Assembly (NCBI RefSeq): GCF_008831285.2
Contig: NC_045140.1
Location: 3,637,528-3,701,527, forward strand
Source of the DNA: Nymphaea colorata
Lineage: Eukaryota > Streptophyta > Magnoliopsida > Nymphaeales > Nymphaeaceae
DNA length: 64,000 bases
Direction: 5' to 3'
Shown here piece by piece: positions 1 through 11,619 of this stretch (position 1 is its first letter; the number at the start of each line of letters is the position of its first letter). The notes beneath the pieces were generated by a model. That model had not been told where the DNA came from and ran no database searches. It saw only the letters and a list, made by a program, of their open reading frames with translations. Both the position numbers and the translations under genes were made by a program.

Positions 1-648
1 GGCGTGTTTTACGTTTGGGGAAGCCACCAAGACGCTGGAAGGTGCCCGATTTTGCCAAATTATTGAAGCGCAAGATCAATGAAGTATGTGGTTCCTTTTT
101 ATCTATTACCAGTTGTAGGTGCTCTAGTTGCTTGTCTGAGCTCCCATGTTTGTAAAAATCCTAGCCTATGTTACACGGGTACTCCTCTTAAGGAGGAGTA
201 CCCGTATGGTACGGGTACGGGTACGGCCCTGGTGCGGTCAACGCAGTATCGGGTACGGTCAACGTACCCGGGATCATTTTTGTCCATTTTCGGACTCGGA
301 CAACTTTGACCAAGTCCAAAGTTGTCTAGTTTTTGAGTTGAAAATTAAAAATCCCCCTCTTTTCTTGTTTCCTTTTTCACTCTAAACCTTTCTTGTACAT
401 AGTTCCTCACAAGTTTTCATTTAAAATCTTCCATACAATGTTTCGAAAATCCATTCGTTGTCTATAACTTGACTCTTCGATAATAGTGTAAGCCATAACC
501 ATAGCGATGTCAATATATCTTAAAAGTGTGACCTGTTGCTCCTGCTAATCTTGATGATGCGATGGAGAATCAAGAAAGATGATAAATTTCTATGTTAATT
601 ACTTCCATACTGTGTTTTGTGAATATGTTATTCATTTTGAAATTTTTT

Positions 649-737
<89 letters not shown>

Positions 738-3700
738 GCGTGTGTGTACAGCCGTACCCCCGCACCCAAATTTTTTGAAAATGGTCCGTACTCGCGCAGT
801 TTATAAGCCAAATAGAAGGGCTACAGTCTCTCAACAGAAACACACAACAATCAACCATGAAGGCCTCTTACACAAGGTGCCAAGGGACACAAACAGAACA
901 AGAAAAATAAGCTAGTTATTGTTACCAATGACTACCAAAATCATGAAAACACAAAAGGGAGAAATCCCCTCAATGGATATGCTCAAGAATGCAATGAGCT
1001 AGCTGTTGGTCTAATTTTGACAGCTAGAGAACTAGCTACTATATATATATATATTCTAGATTTACAAATATGGATCCCCGTACATATTCTATTTGCTTGC
1101 ATGAGACAATTAATGCAAATTTCACAGCGCTTTTTTATAGTTTTTTCATGACATTTGTTTATTTAGGCAGCCTTTCTGTTAGTGATTGTGGCAATTCATT
1201 TTCAGGTCCATGTGCGAGGAATACCATTGGCCAGTAAAACAGGAATCAAGAGCAGGTTTTATGGTTATAATGGTGAGCAGTGTGGTGTGGAAGAATTGGC
1301 TCTACAACACTATGCAGGAGTACATGGTTGGCAGGGTCTCCATTCAGAAAGTGGCATTTGGATGACATTGTTTGCGCTTCTTATGTGGGATGTTATCTTT
1401 GCTGACATACCAGATGTCTTCAGGACTAGGTTTCAGGTATGGTGTTTTCAGTATGGTAGTAGTTTTTTTATTTGACTTTGTTGAGAATATTGTTGTGAGG
1501 GGTTTACTGAAAATTAGAAAAGTTCAAAGGGAGTTCTTTAGTTTTAAATTTTGGAGGACCATTTTTGTAATTTTCTTATTGGCCCTAATTACCATTTAAA
1601 GTTTGTTAATGTTAATCTAATGATAATCTTTCTTCTTCCTCCAATCTGTTTGTGACACAGTATGAGAGCCTTCTGTGCTTGGCAGTCTGATCCCATCTCT
1701 TCCCTCTTCTTCCTTCTCTTCTCTCTCCCTCTTTCTCTTTCTCTCTCTCTCTCAAACTGGTCGAACCCTGCTGATCGTCCATCTCGAGAAGTTGTGGTTG
1801 CAAAATCAGGGTCTCATCATGGCTGTTCATCGTGCAGCAGTAAGTAGTTTCCCTAGATCACATTGCTGATGTTGCTGTTCATGGATTGTGGTTGATGGAA
1901 TCAATTTTTGCTGTTGCTTCGGTTTGTGTTTCAATCGGAAAATATTTATTTATCAACAGGAACGAGTTATTGGAAGTCATTCATATCAGTTCTGAAAGTT
2001 GTGCTCTAGTCGTATTCAGATCTGAGTCGTGTTGATGTGGTAGGCATTAGTTCTGAAATATAAGTTGTAGTCGATGGAATCAGATCTGTGAGTTGGTGGT
2101 GCTGTTGAGATCAGATCTGATTATTGCTGTTATGCTTATCAGATCTGCTATATTAGATCTGATGTTGGTGAAATATTTGTTTCAGATATGAAGTCTTATT
2201 TTGTTAGGAGCAGATTGCTTATTTTTATTTGCTATTCACCATATTTATGCTGCTCATCAGTTGGTAACTGTCAAAGTTGACTCATTGGCTCAAGTGAAAT
2301 CCAATGACAGTGAACAAAAATTTGAAGTGTCTGCAGACTACAAGGCTTTTGCTAATCCCTTCTCTTATGGGTTGTCTATAAAGCTGGATGGCAAGCTATG
2401 AAAGGTGATCGATGACGTTTATGATGACTGTGTTTTGACATTGTCAAAAACATATTCTGTTAGAAAAGGCGCTACTGGAGAAAAGTGGAAAATATGTAAT
2501 GTGGCAAGAAGATAATGATGTTATATTGTTTTGGATTACGGACAATGTTCAGCTGCATATGTAGCTGATGGTCTGATTTACTATACTACTACAAAGGAGA
2601 TGCAGGATTCTGTACATGACACATATATCAGGACAAGAATGTTAGTAGAATTTTACAAGCTTGACAAAAGACATTTCAGTCACAGCTTCTCGACACTTGT
2701 GGGGGATTCATGTAGTTTCTAGACCATGCATCATTCTCCTTTCTCTCGTCCTATTAAATTGGCTGATGGAAGACTGTCCCAAATTGTGGTGCAAGGTGAA
2801 ATGCATCTTACCCCTACTTTATACATTCAACATGTTTTACATGCTCCACAGTTCTCTAAAAACTTGCTATATGTGATCAAGCTTACTACGGAGATAAAAC
2901 TATCAAGTTATATTTGACCTTGGTTTTTGAACATTTCAGGAGTAATTGATAGGAAAAAAAAAATGGTGGAGGCTATGATAAAGGTGGCTTTTACTATTCT
3001 GTACAACCAGTTGGAGTAGCAACCGCTTGTATGCAATTAAGCTCTAATTTTTTATAGTGGCATCTCAGACTGGGTCATCCTTGTATTTCCAAACTTAGAG
3101 TCATCCGATAGATCTATCCTACAACATCCTTTCAGTTTGAAGCATGTCATGCATGTGCTCACATGCAAATAAAAAGAGGATGACCGTTTGAGCAAACCCC
3201 TGAGCAAGAATAAGCTGTACAAATACCTTAAAGCCTACTAAACTGTGCCTCAATATAAATAAATCACTCTCTAGTCCAAGTGTGTGGGTGCTTCTGCTTG
3301 CAAGGGTTTGTACTTCTAGACGTGGCCAAACCAAGTGAGGGAAGAGGAAGATAAATATTGAGGAATACACAAAGGGCTCTCGGCTAGGTTGAGAATTGTC
3401 ACAACCAATTAGAGGAAGTTGGCTTGGTGGCTGCATCCCACAATTGAGAGGCGGTGCTTAGGGAGGTTAATCCCTTAACTACCTCTCAATCATCTAGGCA
3501 GTGGGGCTGTTAGGGCGCTGTCCCTGTAGGGCTTGCTACTACTAGGCTAGCCAGGATGGTTTTCATGGGCCAACTTGCCAGTGTGGCTGAGCGTCTGCCT
3601 ACAAGTCTTGGCCAAATAGCACCAGAGGGCTAGGGGCAATATGCCGCTGGGTTGAGGGAGCCCTACATAGCCACTCTTATGCTACCGAAGTTGAGGGGGA

Positions 3701-4736
3701 GGCAAAGATTGACAAGGGGGTTAGGTGAAGCCGGGTCAGCAATGAGTTCCTGACCAAGTTCGAGGGATAACCACTATTGGTTGAGGTGGCCTGGTGCACC
3801 ACACATGACTGCAAGCTTGCAACCAAGACAGGGGGCAGGTGGTCGAGCACGACCGACATTGACTGGCAGGCTTGTTGAGGCCGTGCCTATGTGATAGGGC
3901 TGTCAAGAGCCTATGGTCAATGCTCGACCATGCAACGCTTTGTTGAAGGCCGGGTCATGGGTGCACAAGGACCCATCGATGATGCTCACATGAGGCTTTA
4001 GGGCCTAGGCAGCGATAGTGTTGCTGTCGATCAAGCCAGAGGGTCTTGCACTAGCTAAGTAGGGCTTGTATTGGCACCAAGAGGCTTGCATATCGAGTGA
4101 TGACAAAGGGCTGTAATGTGCATGAAGAGTTGAGTTGGATCGAGAGGCAAGGGTCTCCACTTAAGCATGGCCAGACCTCAAGAAGGAGACAAGATCATTC
4201 ACCATAGTGGGGGACTAGAGCACCGATGACTGATGTAGAGGGTCTATGGGTGCTGCTGACCACACCTCCTCCCCTTTTACAAATAAGAAAAAAAAGAAAA
4301 AATCTCTCTCATTCTTTTCTTTAGTTCTTCTTTTTGCTTCCAATCTCCTTCTCTTTTGTTTGTCCACTCTTTCTTTCTCTCTCTCATATTTCACTGTCAC
4401 CTTGTTGTCCTTTTAAAAAGGATGACATGTCTCTTATTCTGGATAGCATGTCTCTTTTTTAAGAAAGACTTGATCTCTTTTAAAGTTAAAGGACAACAAG
4501 TCCTTCTTAAAAGAGACTTGACCTGTTGTCCTTTTTTAAAAGTACAACCTACATATGTGTCATCCTTTTAAAAAAGACAAGGGTAAAAAATGACACCTTC
4601 TAATTTTTTTAAGATTTTATTCAGCATAAATTTTTACACTAAAATAGTTTTTTCAGTATAAAATTCATTTATAATGATAATATTGGCCAAAAATTTAAAA
4701 GAAATATACAAATGAAATTACAAAATAATTGATTAT

Positions 4737-4770
<34 letters not shown>

Positions 4771-7700
4771 TAGATATCTCACTGCACCCACACCCAAAAG
4801 TTTTTGAAATTGCTGCACCTGCACCTACACCTGTGTGACTTAGTCGTTAGGCACAAAGCATGAATGTGGCCTCATCATTCTTCTTCTTCTTCGCCAGATT
4901 CTACATCATCCTTAACATATGGGCGTTTCATCATTGTCTTCTTATGCTCCTTCGATGTTGACCTATTCTAATCTTCCTCTTGAGATGTATCAACAAGTTC
5001 TTCATTTATGCATCCGTGACATTTCAGCTTACAGGATCAGCTTGCTCTTTATGCTTTCTTGTTGTCCTCTCTAGTTTCCTGCTCCTTATGCTTTCTTATA
5101 AATGTTTTCTAGTTACCTAAACAAGTGTAAAATATTAACACATATCATAAAACAAATATATGTTAATGTATTAACTAATAAAGCAAGTGTACATTAGTTT
5201 ATTGCCTTCTGTTAAACCTGGGCTATATTGAACACAAACAGGGGCAGTCAACCTTTTATTTTTTAATATCTTCCTTTTGGTGTGAATTTTGTTAAATGAC
5301 ACTCCAATTCCTTTCATGACTATTTCTACTGCATGTCTAACTGAGCATTTTTGTTTAAAACATTCTAATATTTGGGAAATCACTTTGATTGCATCTACCA
5401 TAGCTTGAAAGTTGAAAATAGAATGAATTTCCCACATTAAAAGAAATACGTAGTTCATAAAGGCATCTTCAATTGCATTAGTTGCATGCTCTATCAATTT
5501 TTGGGGCTCATAGCAGTCTTAATATGTGCCTGGGAATTTTGGTGCAGTATGGAGTGGGGAAAAGTTCCTAATAGTTATAGAAGCACTGGACGTGCCACTA
5601 GGTGCATTGTTAGAAAACTTGCCGCTGCCACCCTTTGTTTTCTACTGGAACTGCTTCCTTCAAGATATGAGTTTGATGTGTCTGGATCTGGATCCAGATC
5701 GAGGCACATCTGATCCAAGAGGTGTATTCTTTATTTTAATATGTGCCAATATCCTTCATTAATGGATCGTTGTATTTTATTTATATACTGAAAGGCATAC
5801 TTGTCCACACCTCGAACCTTCATGGCTCCTATCCCTTTGCTGTATAACTAGCTAGTTTTGATCCTATGCTAGGATCAAAAGTGAAAAGTTCATCATCCCT
5901 AAATTTTCAAAAGCACACCATACCCATTTCTGCATCTTTCACTTTTTTCTTATTTCAAATTCTAAATAATTTTTTGGCACTGGATTTTGCAGTCTCTGTC
6001 ACGTCGCTGAAGGTGCATGTGGCGACAGTTTTTTGTGCATCTCAGGTAGATGTTGCAATCTAGAGATCCACGTTATTTTTTAAAGGAAAGTTTACACATG
6101 ATTTTTTTAAAAAAAGTTTACACGTGATTTTTTCAAAAGAAAGTTTACACATGATTTTCAAACAATTGTCATCTCGAAAAGGGGCGAGGTTGGAAGCCTT
6201 GTCTCTTTAAAATATTAGAAGCCTGTGGTTAAAAAACATGATTACATACCTTTCATGGGGAATGGAAAATTATCTCACATACAAAATAAGTAGAACCCCC
6301 TTTCTAAATGCTAGAATGAACTCCCAGCCATGAATAAGGCCTCGTTGAAGTTTTTCCCCCTCAAAATGGAAACAGTTCCCCTCCATGTTTACTCATGAAA
6401 GAGCATATGCTACTTGGCGCTGAATTTGGGTACGAGTCTTCTTTATGTTCCACTGGGGCTGTACTATGTATTATGTAATATAGACTATATTTCACTGTGT
6501 CGCAGGCCACTTTCCTTTTTTTCCAAAAATCCATCATGGCTGAGCTGTGGAATCCAGTTCCCAAGGTTTGATGAGGGAGGCGGTTGACTTCTTTGATGAG
6601 ATTTGTTCCAATGCAACACCTTATCGGTTGATATTTTGTGATACAGACACATTATGTTTCTTAACTAGTGAAAGGATTGTACCCCTAACATACTCATTGT
6701 TACATCACACATGGCAACATATCATATAATACAGTGTGATACATGTAACACTAGTTTGATTGCCTCATCTTGGCTGGGTCTCAAGATCTCTGATTTTGAG
6801 AGCCATGGGTTTAAGGTTGGATCTCTGTGCTTAGGCCAATTGACAATGTAAATGTTAAAGTTTGCATCTCTGGTTTTACTTAGATTCTTAGTTTGATAAA
6901 TCGTGGATTTTGGTCAAAGTTCCTTTTATTGCCACATCCATGTATGTATTCAAGGTCCATGGCATTCAAACAGACCCTAGTATGAGGTTATGTCTCCTGA
7001 AGTGTTGAGTTGACGTTATGCAGCTGGAACTTTGAAAGTTTGAAATGTCAATATGAGGGCATCCTTGTTTCTCTGAGCTCTTTATTGGAAGTTTCACTCC
7101 AAAATTGAGTTTGGTAGGAAGTATATGTCGAGCTGATATCATTTGTCATTTTGTTTTCCATGGAGCAGAACACTTGGATGATTTCAGCCTGTCCAAATTG
7201 ACCTCCTTTTATGTTTAGTACTAAAGAGTAACTTCTCTTGATCTTGTGAGAATATCACACATCTTTAAGATTGCTTCCCTGTCCGTTGCAAGTTATTGTT
7301 TTCCCAACTTCTGGATGCAAGTGTGGCTTGGATGCAGAGCCCGACCTATTGCATTTCATTAACCAATTTTTTGGATGCAGACATCTCCACTAGACTTGGA
7401 GTGTGATAGTTTTTATCCGGCAAGGGAGAGCCTCATCGAATCCCAGCTACAAAAAATTGAGGAAGGAGTGGCTGGTTCAATCCTCACGGCCTCATGGAAT
7501 GCTCATGTGGGAACTTGTTGCAAGGGTGTGAGATGGGATCAACTACCCTTGAGTGACCTCCAGTTGGTCGTTTCCTGTATTAAAGGTCCAACCTTGGCTT
7601 CACTCTGCCGCATGCTGGCTCAGGATTACAGGAGCTGGTCAAGTGGCATGCCTGACCTGCTTCTTTGGCGCCTTTGTGATGATAAGGACCCTTCTGATGG

Positions 7701-7866
7701 GTGCAGTTCTGGAAGCTTCTGCAATTCAGCAAAAGTGAAACTTGTGGAAGTTAAAGGGCCAAACGATCGTCTGTCAGAGCAGCAGCATGCATGGCTATTG
7801 GCTTTAATGGACTGTGGCTTTGAGGTGGAGGTCTGCAAAATCAGGCCAATGGCGATAGATGAGTGA
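1..7866 (+). CDS. FAN1: FAN1 nuclease, C-terminal part (last three exons; 5' part outside window)
   Basis: Exons are 1-83 (base 3 starts a codon), 1206-1436 and 7381-7866, with the TGA at 7864. All junctions are phase 0 with GT-AG introns. The fragment encodes about 265 residues. The first exon reads GKPPRRWKVPDFAKLLKRK. The second holds GEQCGVEELALQHY and WQGLHSES, the acidic helix typical of FAN1. The third carries the VRR-NUC core: GMPDLLLWR (Asp codon at 7654) and VEVKGPNDRLSEQQ (Glu at 7747, Lys at 7753). These are the PD-(D/E)xK catalytic residues, corresponding to human D960, E975 and K977. FAN1 is a nuclear structure-specific 5' flap nuclease acting in interstrand-crosslink repair. 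The catalytic half appears intact. The last intron is 5944 bp and holds retroelement debris. The start of the gene, including any UBZ and SAP domains, lies left of the window. Confidence 0.93.
166..345 (+). mobile_element. Terminal part of a non-autonomous DNA transposon family (GGTACGGGTACG type)
   Basis: It starts with CTATGTTACACGGGTAC and continues with repeated GGTACGGGTACG and GGTCAACG motifs, ending near AACTTTGACC. The same order of motifs occurs in reverse complement at the right end of the element at 54420-55561. This is probably one end of a related, truncated copy. Confidence 0.5.
650..733. repeat. Compound microsatellite (CA)n(TA)n
   Basis: About 35 bp of CA repeat passes directly into about 50 bp of TA repeat. 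It abuts the transposon end at 735-797. Reading frames through it (Thr-His then Ile-Tyr repeats) are artefacts. Confidence 0.97.
735..797 (+). mobile_element. Second conserved end of the GGTACGGGTACG transposon family
   Basis: It reads CGCACCCAAATTTTTTGAAA followed by ATGGTCCGTACTCG. Near-identical sequence occurs at 4780-4843 and, in reverse complement, at 54420-54515. In all three places a (TA)n/(CA)n tract lies on its inner side. Confidence 0.5.
1479..3120 (+). mobile_element. Degraded Ty1/Copia LTR retrotransposon (5' LTR, PBS, gag and gag-pre-integrase debris)
   Basis: A possible short 5' LTR starts TGTTGAGAATATTG at 1479 and ends near CACAG at 1660. It is followed by TATGAGAGCC, which resembles the Copia primer-binding site TGGTATCAGAGCC. 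A gag-like stretch broken by stops spans about 2200-2700. At 2726-2915 a frame reads IKLADGRLSQIVVQGEM, then IQHVLHAPQFSKNLL, typical of the segment around the Copia protease. At about 3056 WHLRLGHPCISKL is the gag-pre-integrase motif. Stops and frameshifts make it non-functional. No 3' LTR was found. It sits in the sense direction in the FAN1 intron. Confidence 0.75.
3130..4260. other. GC-richer intron segment, no gene recognised
   Basis: This stretch is visibly richer in G and GGGCT-type words than the surrounding AT-rich intron. No open frame exceeds about 105 codons and none is recognisable. It follows directly after the Copia fragment, so it may be non-coding retroelement sequence, but that is inference. 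Confidence 0.35.
4402..4585. repeat. Nested inverted repeat, MITE- or hairpin-like
   Basis: CTTGTTGTCCTTTTAA at 4402 pairs with TTAAAGGACAACAAG near 4486. TTTTAAAAAGGATGACATGT pairs with the reverse strand of TGTGTCATCCTTTTAAAA near 4557. The arms contain several more copies of TGTCTCTT and AAGAGAC words. No coding potential. Confidence 0.6.
4741..4843 (+). mobile_element. Transposon-family end with (TA)n(CA)n tract
   Basis: A TA tract and then a CA tract (about 4737-4770) are followed by CACACCCAAAAGTTTTTGAAA, a GCACCTGCACCTACACC run and a terminus CTGTGTGACTTAG. This matches the ends at 735-797 and 54420-54515 (reverse). The partner end was not found nearby. Confidence 0.5.
6087..6160 (+). 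repeat. Short tandem repeat, three units of 26-27 bp
   Basis: The unit AAAGTTTACACATGATTTTT begins at 6087, 6113 and 6140 with small differences (ACATG or ACGTG). Confidence 0.85.
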
Positions 7867-8745
7867 CCTTTGGTTTTCTCTTTGTTTTGAATTCTATGGT
7901 CCCTTGACTTGACCATGCTGCAGTTGAAGCAATACGGCACTTGAAGTTACTTGGCTTGAGGAGAAGCGCAGGAAACATGAGTTGCAGACCACGGTACAGA
8001 ACGGCCTTGCTGCCAAGGCTGAAGGCAGTTTTTCTTATCTAAAGCTTTGTGACCTGATTGTTCGTTCACTTGTTATAAGAAAAACCTTTCTAGAAGGCTC
8101 CGGCTTCCTGGCTTAAGACTGACCATGGTTTCATCTGGAGTTCTCGATCAGGATTAGGACCCATGGAAGCATCTCTTGTACAAGATTGAAGCTGAGGAAT
8201 ACGCTCTTGTGGTGGAGAATTGAAGAGGTTTATTCCTACAGGAGGCCTGCAATTTATAGCTATTATGGAGGTTTCCTTATCTGGAAAAGAATGCAAGAGA
8301 TTTTTTTTAGTAATGATTTCTTATTGAATTCTTGAATGTATTTATTATTTTTTAAATTTATTATTATGCTGGTTATTTTTTGTTGTATTTTTTTTTAGCT
8401 GCTGACAAGGTGAGATGAGGTAGATCCTTGCCACATTATTTTCCTCGATAATGGAGGAACCACTCGTGCGGATGAGAGTCACCCATTGTGGGCTTGTTTG
8501 CGACATTACAATTGCCTGTAAAAGTTTTTGAAGTGAAAGGCCTCTGTGTTAACAATCTCAACCCGTACAAGCCCAACACTGAGAGACTAGAATAGGAATT
8601 GAAGACATGGGACTTGCTGTTCGCGCTATTGAGTTCTTAATTTTTAACTCAACCAGCAATTGGTGCGCCTCGGTTTTACCTGTCATTGCCCCATGCGCAG
8701 AGGCAAGCATTTGGTTCATGTCTGGTTGATGACTGATCTAACCTC

Positions 8746-8798
<53 letters not shown>

Positions 8799-11619
8799 TG
8801 GGTTAAGTTTTTGAATTGAAGATCTTTTTGGAACTCTACCGTAACTAGTCTTACAAGATTCGTTCGGTGCTGTGAAGTTTCATCTGCTTGTGTGATGTGC
8901 TTAACAGCATTTGCTTATATACTTAAAAAGTTTCTTCGCTTTTGTAGAGGGAAAACAAATGTTTCTTTCAGTTCAACGAAGTAAAAGTCAAAGTTCTGAT
9001 AAATTAACTAATTTAACTTTGTATCCAGATTTTACATGGATCCTACTACCGTTCATGATTGGAAAACGTTGATTGAATTTAGGCCGTTTTTCTCTTTTCT
9101 AATGTAAGACTGCAAAGGTAAGCATATATTCGAGGGCTGACCAACGAACTGGAGGGACCGACAAGGCGTGTAATTTTCTGTTGACTGCGTAATTTGTTGT
9201 TTAAAATGATGCGCCTACTGGCTAAACCTGTTCCTCCGAACATCAAGGAAAACCCACCACTAGAATAGCAGGGTTGAGACTTGATCTTAAGTTTTCAATT
9301 TCATTGGATAAATCTTTGGATGAGGCATGCAGTTTTGCTAGTGACGAACAACTCAAAGTTTCCTTGAAGTTGTTTTTCTTAAATTTTAAGAAATTTTTTT
9401 AAGCACGTCAAGGAGTTGGCAATAATAAAAAAGCACCTAAGATTTCCGTGCTATTAAAAGTAACACTTAAGTTTTGCACCATTGATGAAAAATGATTATT
9501 TGCCTATTAACCTTAGTTATTTACCAACTTAAGCTCAAGTTGATATGATAACAATATTAAAGTACTTCTAAAACAGACAATTTGTAACTTCATTAGTTAT
9601 ATTATTTTTTTAACTATATCCAATAATATTAATGCATGATTAATTATATTTAAGTAACTTATTTTTCTATTATTTTTTGATATTCTTTATTGGTATTGGG
9701 AAGTTCTTTAAAGAAAACCTAATTGTATTAACCAGTCAGCCCATACATTTAGAGGGTAAATTTCAACAACTAAGTAAAATAGTGTTGAAGATTTTTTATG
9801 GACCATAAAAGAACTTCTGGGTGAGCGAGAGGGTTATCTCGAGTAGAGCCGAAGCCTCTCGCTTCCTTTTGTCCTCAGCTGTGGTCCATTTTGAAAAGGA
9901 TCTTAGGTTCAAATCTTATGATCATTGTCACGTCTCAGAATAGACACAGTCGAGAGTCGGCCCTTCGGACAGTGGAGAGGACCTTCAAACCCACCAGATC
10001 CACCCGTTTGAGCAATGTCCGTCAGGGCGAACTATATGAGAACTTGAACGCGACGGACGTGGCAAGGGTGATTGCTTCTGGAACCAAAATTCAAAACCCC
10101 ACACCGAGGGGTGGAATTTTGATCCCCAAATCGCGGTTCCTCTTTCAAGGGCTCTCCTGCCAACACCTCATCTCCTTCCTCTCTTGCACGAATAGCCAGG
10201 CACGCCCGCTGCGCTCCCTTCACCGCTTCTGCAGTGTGCGTGAGGTGAGGTCATTCCTGCTGCGTGGTGCCACTCAGGTATACACACACTCTCTCTTTCT
10301 CGTGCATTCATCTTCTATTGGCCCAACGTTGCTTATGTTCATCATTTTCCTGGTTTCATGCGTTTAAGTTGTTGGGACTTTTGATTTAATGAAATGAGGA
10401 GCCATGGAGGGACCTCGCGTTGGGTCAACTTAAAATTTTGTTGATGCAAGAAATAGGAGTTGATATCAGGCGGTATACAACAAATTTACTGTGTTTGACT
10501 TGAAGAGGGACGGTTTTGAGCTGCCATGTACAGGCAAAGCGCAATATGTTCACATGGTTGCCAGATATTTTACATGGAGCCAGGGCAGTTCCTGAATAGG
10601 AGAAAAATTTCTTCAGATGAAGTCCCATTGTCCCAAGTGTGAAAAGCGAACAACAGCGAAACTAATAGCTCTTTTCTTCTATGAACTCTTTTTGCTCTGA
10701 TTTTTTGCTAGAATTTTAAGAAAAAAAAGCGAAATGGTTCACACACAAATCAAGAGTTCGTGCGTGCTGAAATTCTTGTTCAGAAAGGTGTTTGAGAAAA
10801 ATCCTTGTGCAGAAAAATTCTTGCCAATCGTGCCTATGGAGAACGGTTGTATAGAACAATTTTTGCGCAACAAGTGTCTGAGGAATTGTCTCAACCAACT
10901 ATAGCATTTGATTCATCTTTTAAATGCGATCCTTTCTTTATTATTTTCTAATGTAAGTTCATAAGCTTGCTCGCTGTTGCTGAAGAACAAATCACCAAAC
11001 TCGTTCAGTTAAAAGTACTTGAAACAATATTTATTTAGGAAAAGAACTAAATTTCTAGGTCACAAGCCTATGTTTGATTCTATGGTAGATTATGAGAGTG
11101 AACCAACTAGGAAGTGAATCGTGAGCAGCTAATACACTGGTCACTTTGTCTGTCATTTACCTACCTAAAGGCGTGGTCTTTGAACTCTTAAAGAATTTCA
11201 TCGTATTTTTTATTGAAGTTAGAGGGTTTTGAGCATTGATTTTCAGCTTAAATTTGTATTGTCAAGACGGCTACCAAAAAAAAAATCCAGAATTTTAGTG
11301 CCTATTTCATCAAACAGCACAATTTTAGTTCCGGAATGAAAATTCCAGGCCATCAACGCACCAGGAAATGGAACCTGGAATTTTTATTCCATTCCAGTTT
11401 CAGCTGGAATTATGATTCTAGAATGAAAAGAGGCAAATGTTCAAAATTTTCATTAAGCAAACCCCTAAACAACTATCTGGTCGATTTTCTTAATTGGAGT
11501 TGTTTCTCTATCTACCAGTCAAGCAGTGGTGGAGTCGAAGCTTCAAACTCAGAGACAGAGAACAAGAGAGCTCGGGCTCTTGGATTGCTTTTTTTGGTTT
11601 CCAGTGCTTGGAACGAAAA
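7867..11619. other. FAN1-MAT1 intergenic region
   Basis: The first 400-450 bases are probably FAN1 3' UTR. A (TG)n(GA)n tract lies at 8743-8794. The stretch 8800-9850 is AT-rich with nothing recognisable. At 9891-10367 a 158-codon open frame lacks an ATG and matches no family I know; it ends near a possible splice donor (CACTCAG/GTATAC at 10278). About 11500-11619 is likely MAT1 5' leader. Confidence 0.6.
8743..8794. repeat. Compound microsatellite (TG)n(GA)n
   Basis: About 18 bases of TG repeat run directly into about 34 bases of GA repeat. Confidence 0.95.

Larger units (their letters stand above)
84..1205 (+). other. FAN1 intron with transposon-derived repeats
   Basis: This intron runs from GTATGT at 84 to TTTTCAG at 1205. 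It contains a GGTACGGGTACG-rich transposon end (166-345), a long (CA)n(TA)n microsatellite and a second transposon end (735-797). No coding segment of FAN1 is seen inside it, because the flanking exons join directly in phase 0. Confidence 0.8.
1437..7380 (+). other. Large (5.9 kb) last intron of FAN1
   Basis: It begins GTATGG after TTTCAG and ends TGGATGCAG. Contents in order: a Copia remnant (1479-3120), a GC-richer stretch without recognisable genes (3130-4260), a nested inverted repeat (4402-4585), a transposon end (4741-4843), unassigned AT-rich DNA and a three-unit tandem repeat (6087-6160). In 4900-5500 and 6200-7300 I see nothing I can name. Confidence 0.85.

Noticed and set aside
592-915. 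Open frames on both strands across 592-915
   Set aside because: They are produced by the CA/TA microsatellite (Thr-His and Ile-Tyr repeats) and have no other protein character.
5171-5497. 108-codon minus-strand frame in the FAN1 intron
   Set aside because: It begins at a TTG, resembles no family I know and lies in AT-rich repeat DNA; not enough to call a gene.
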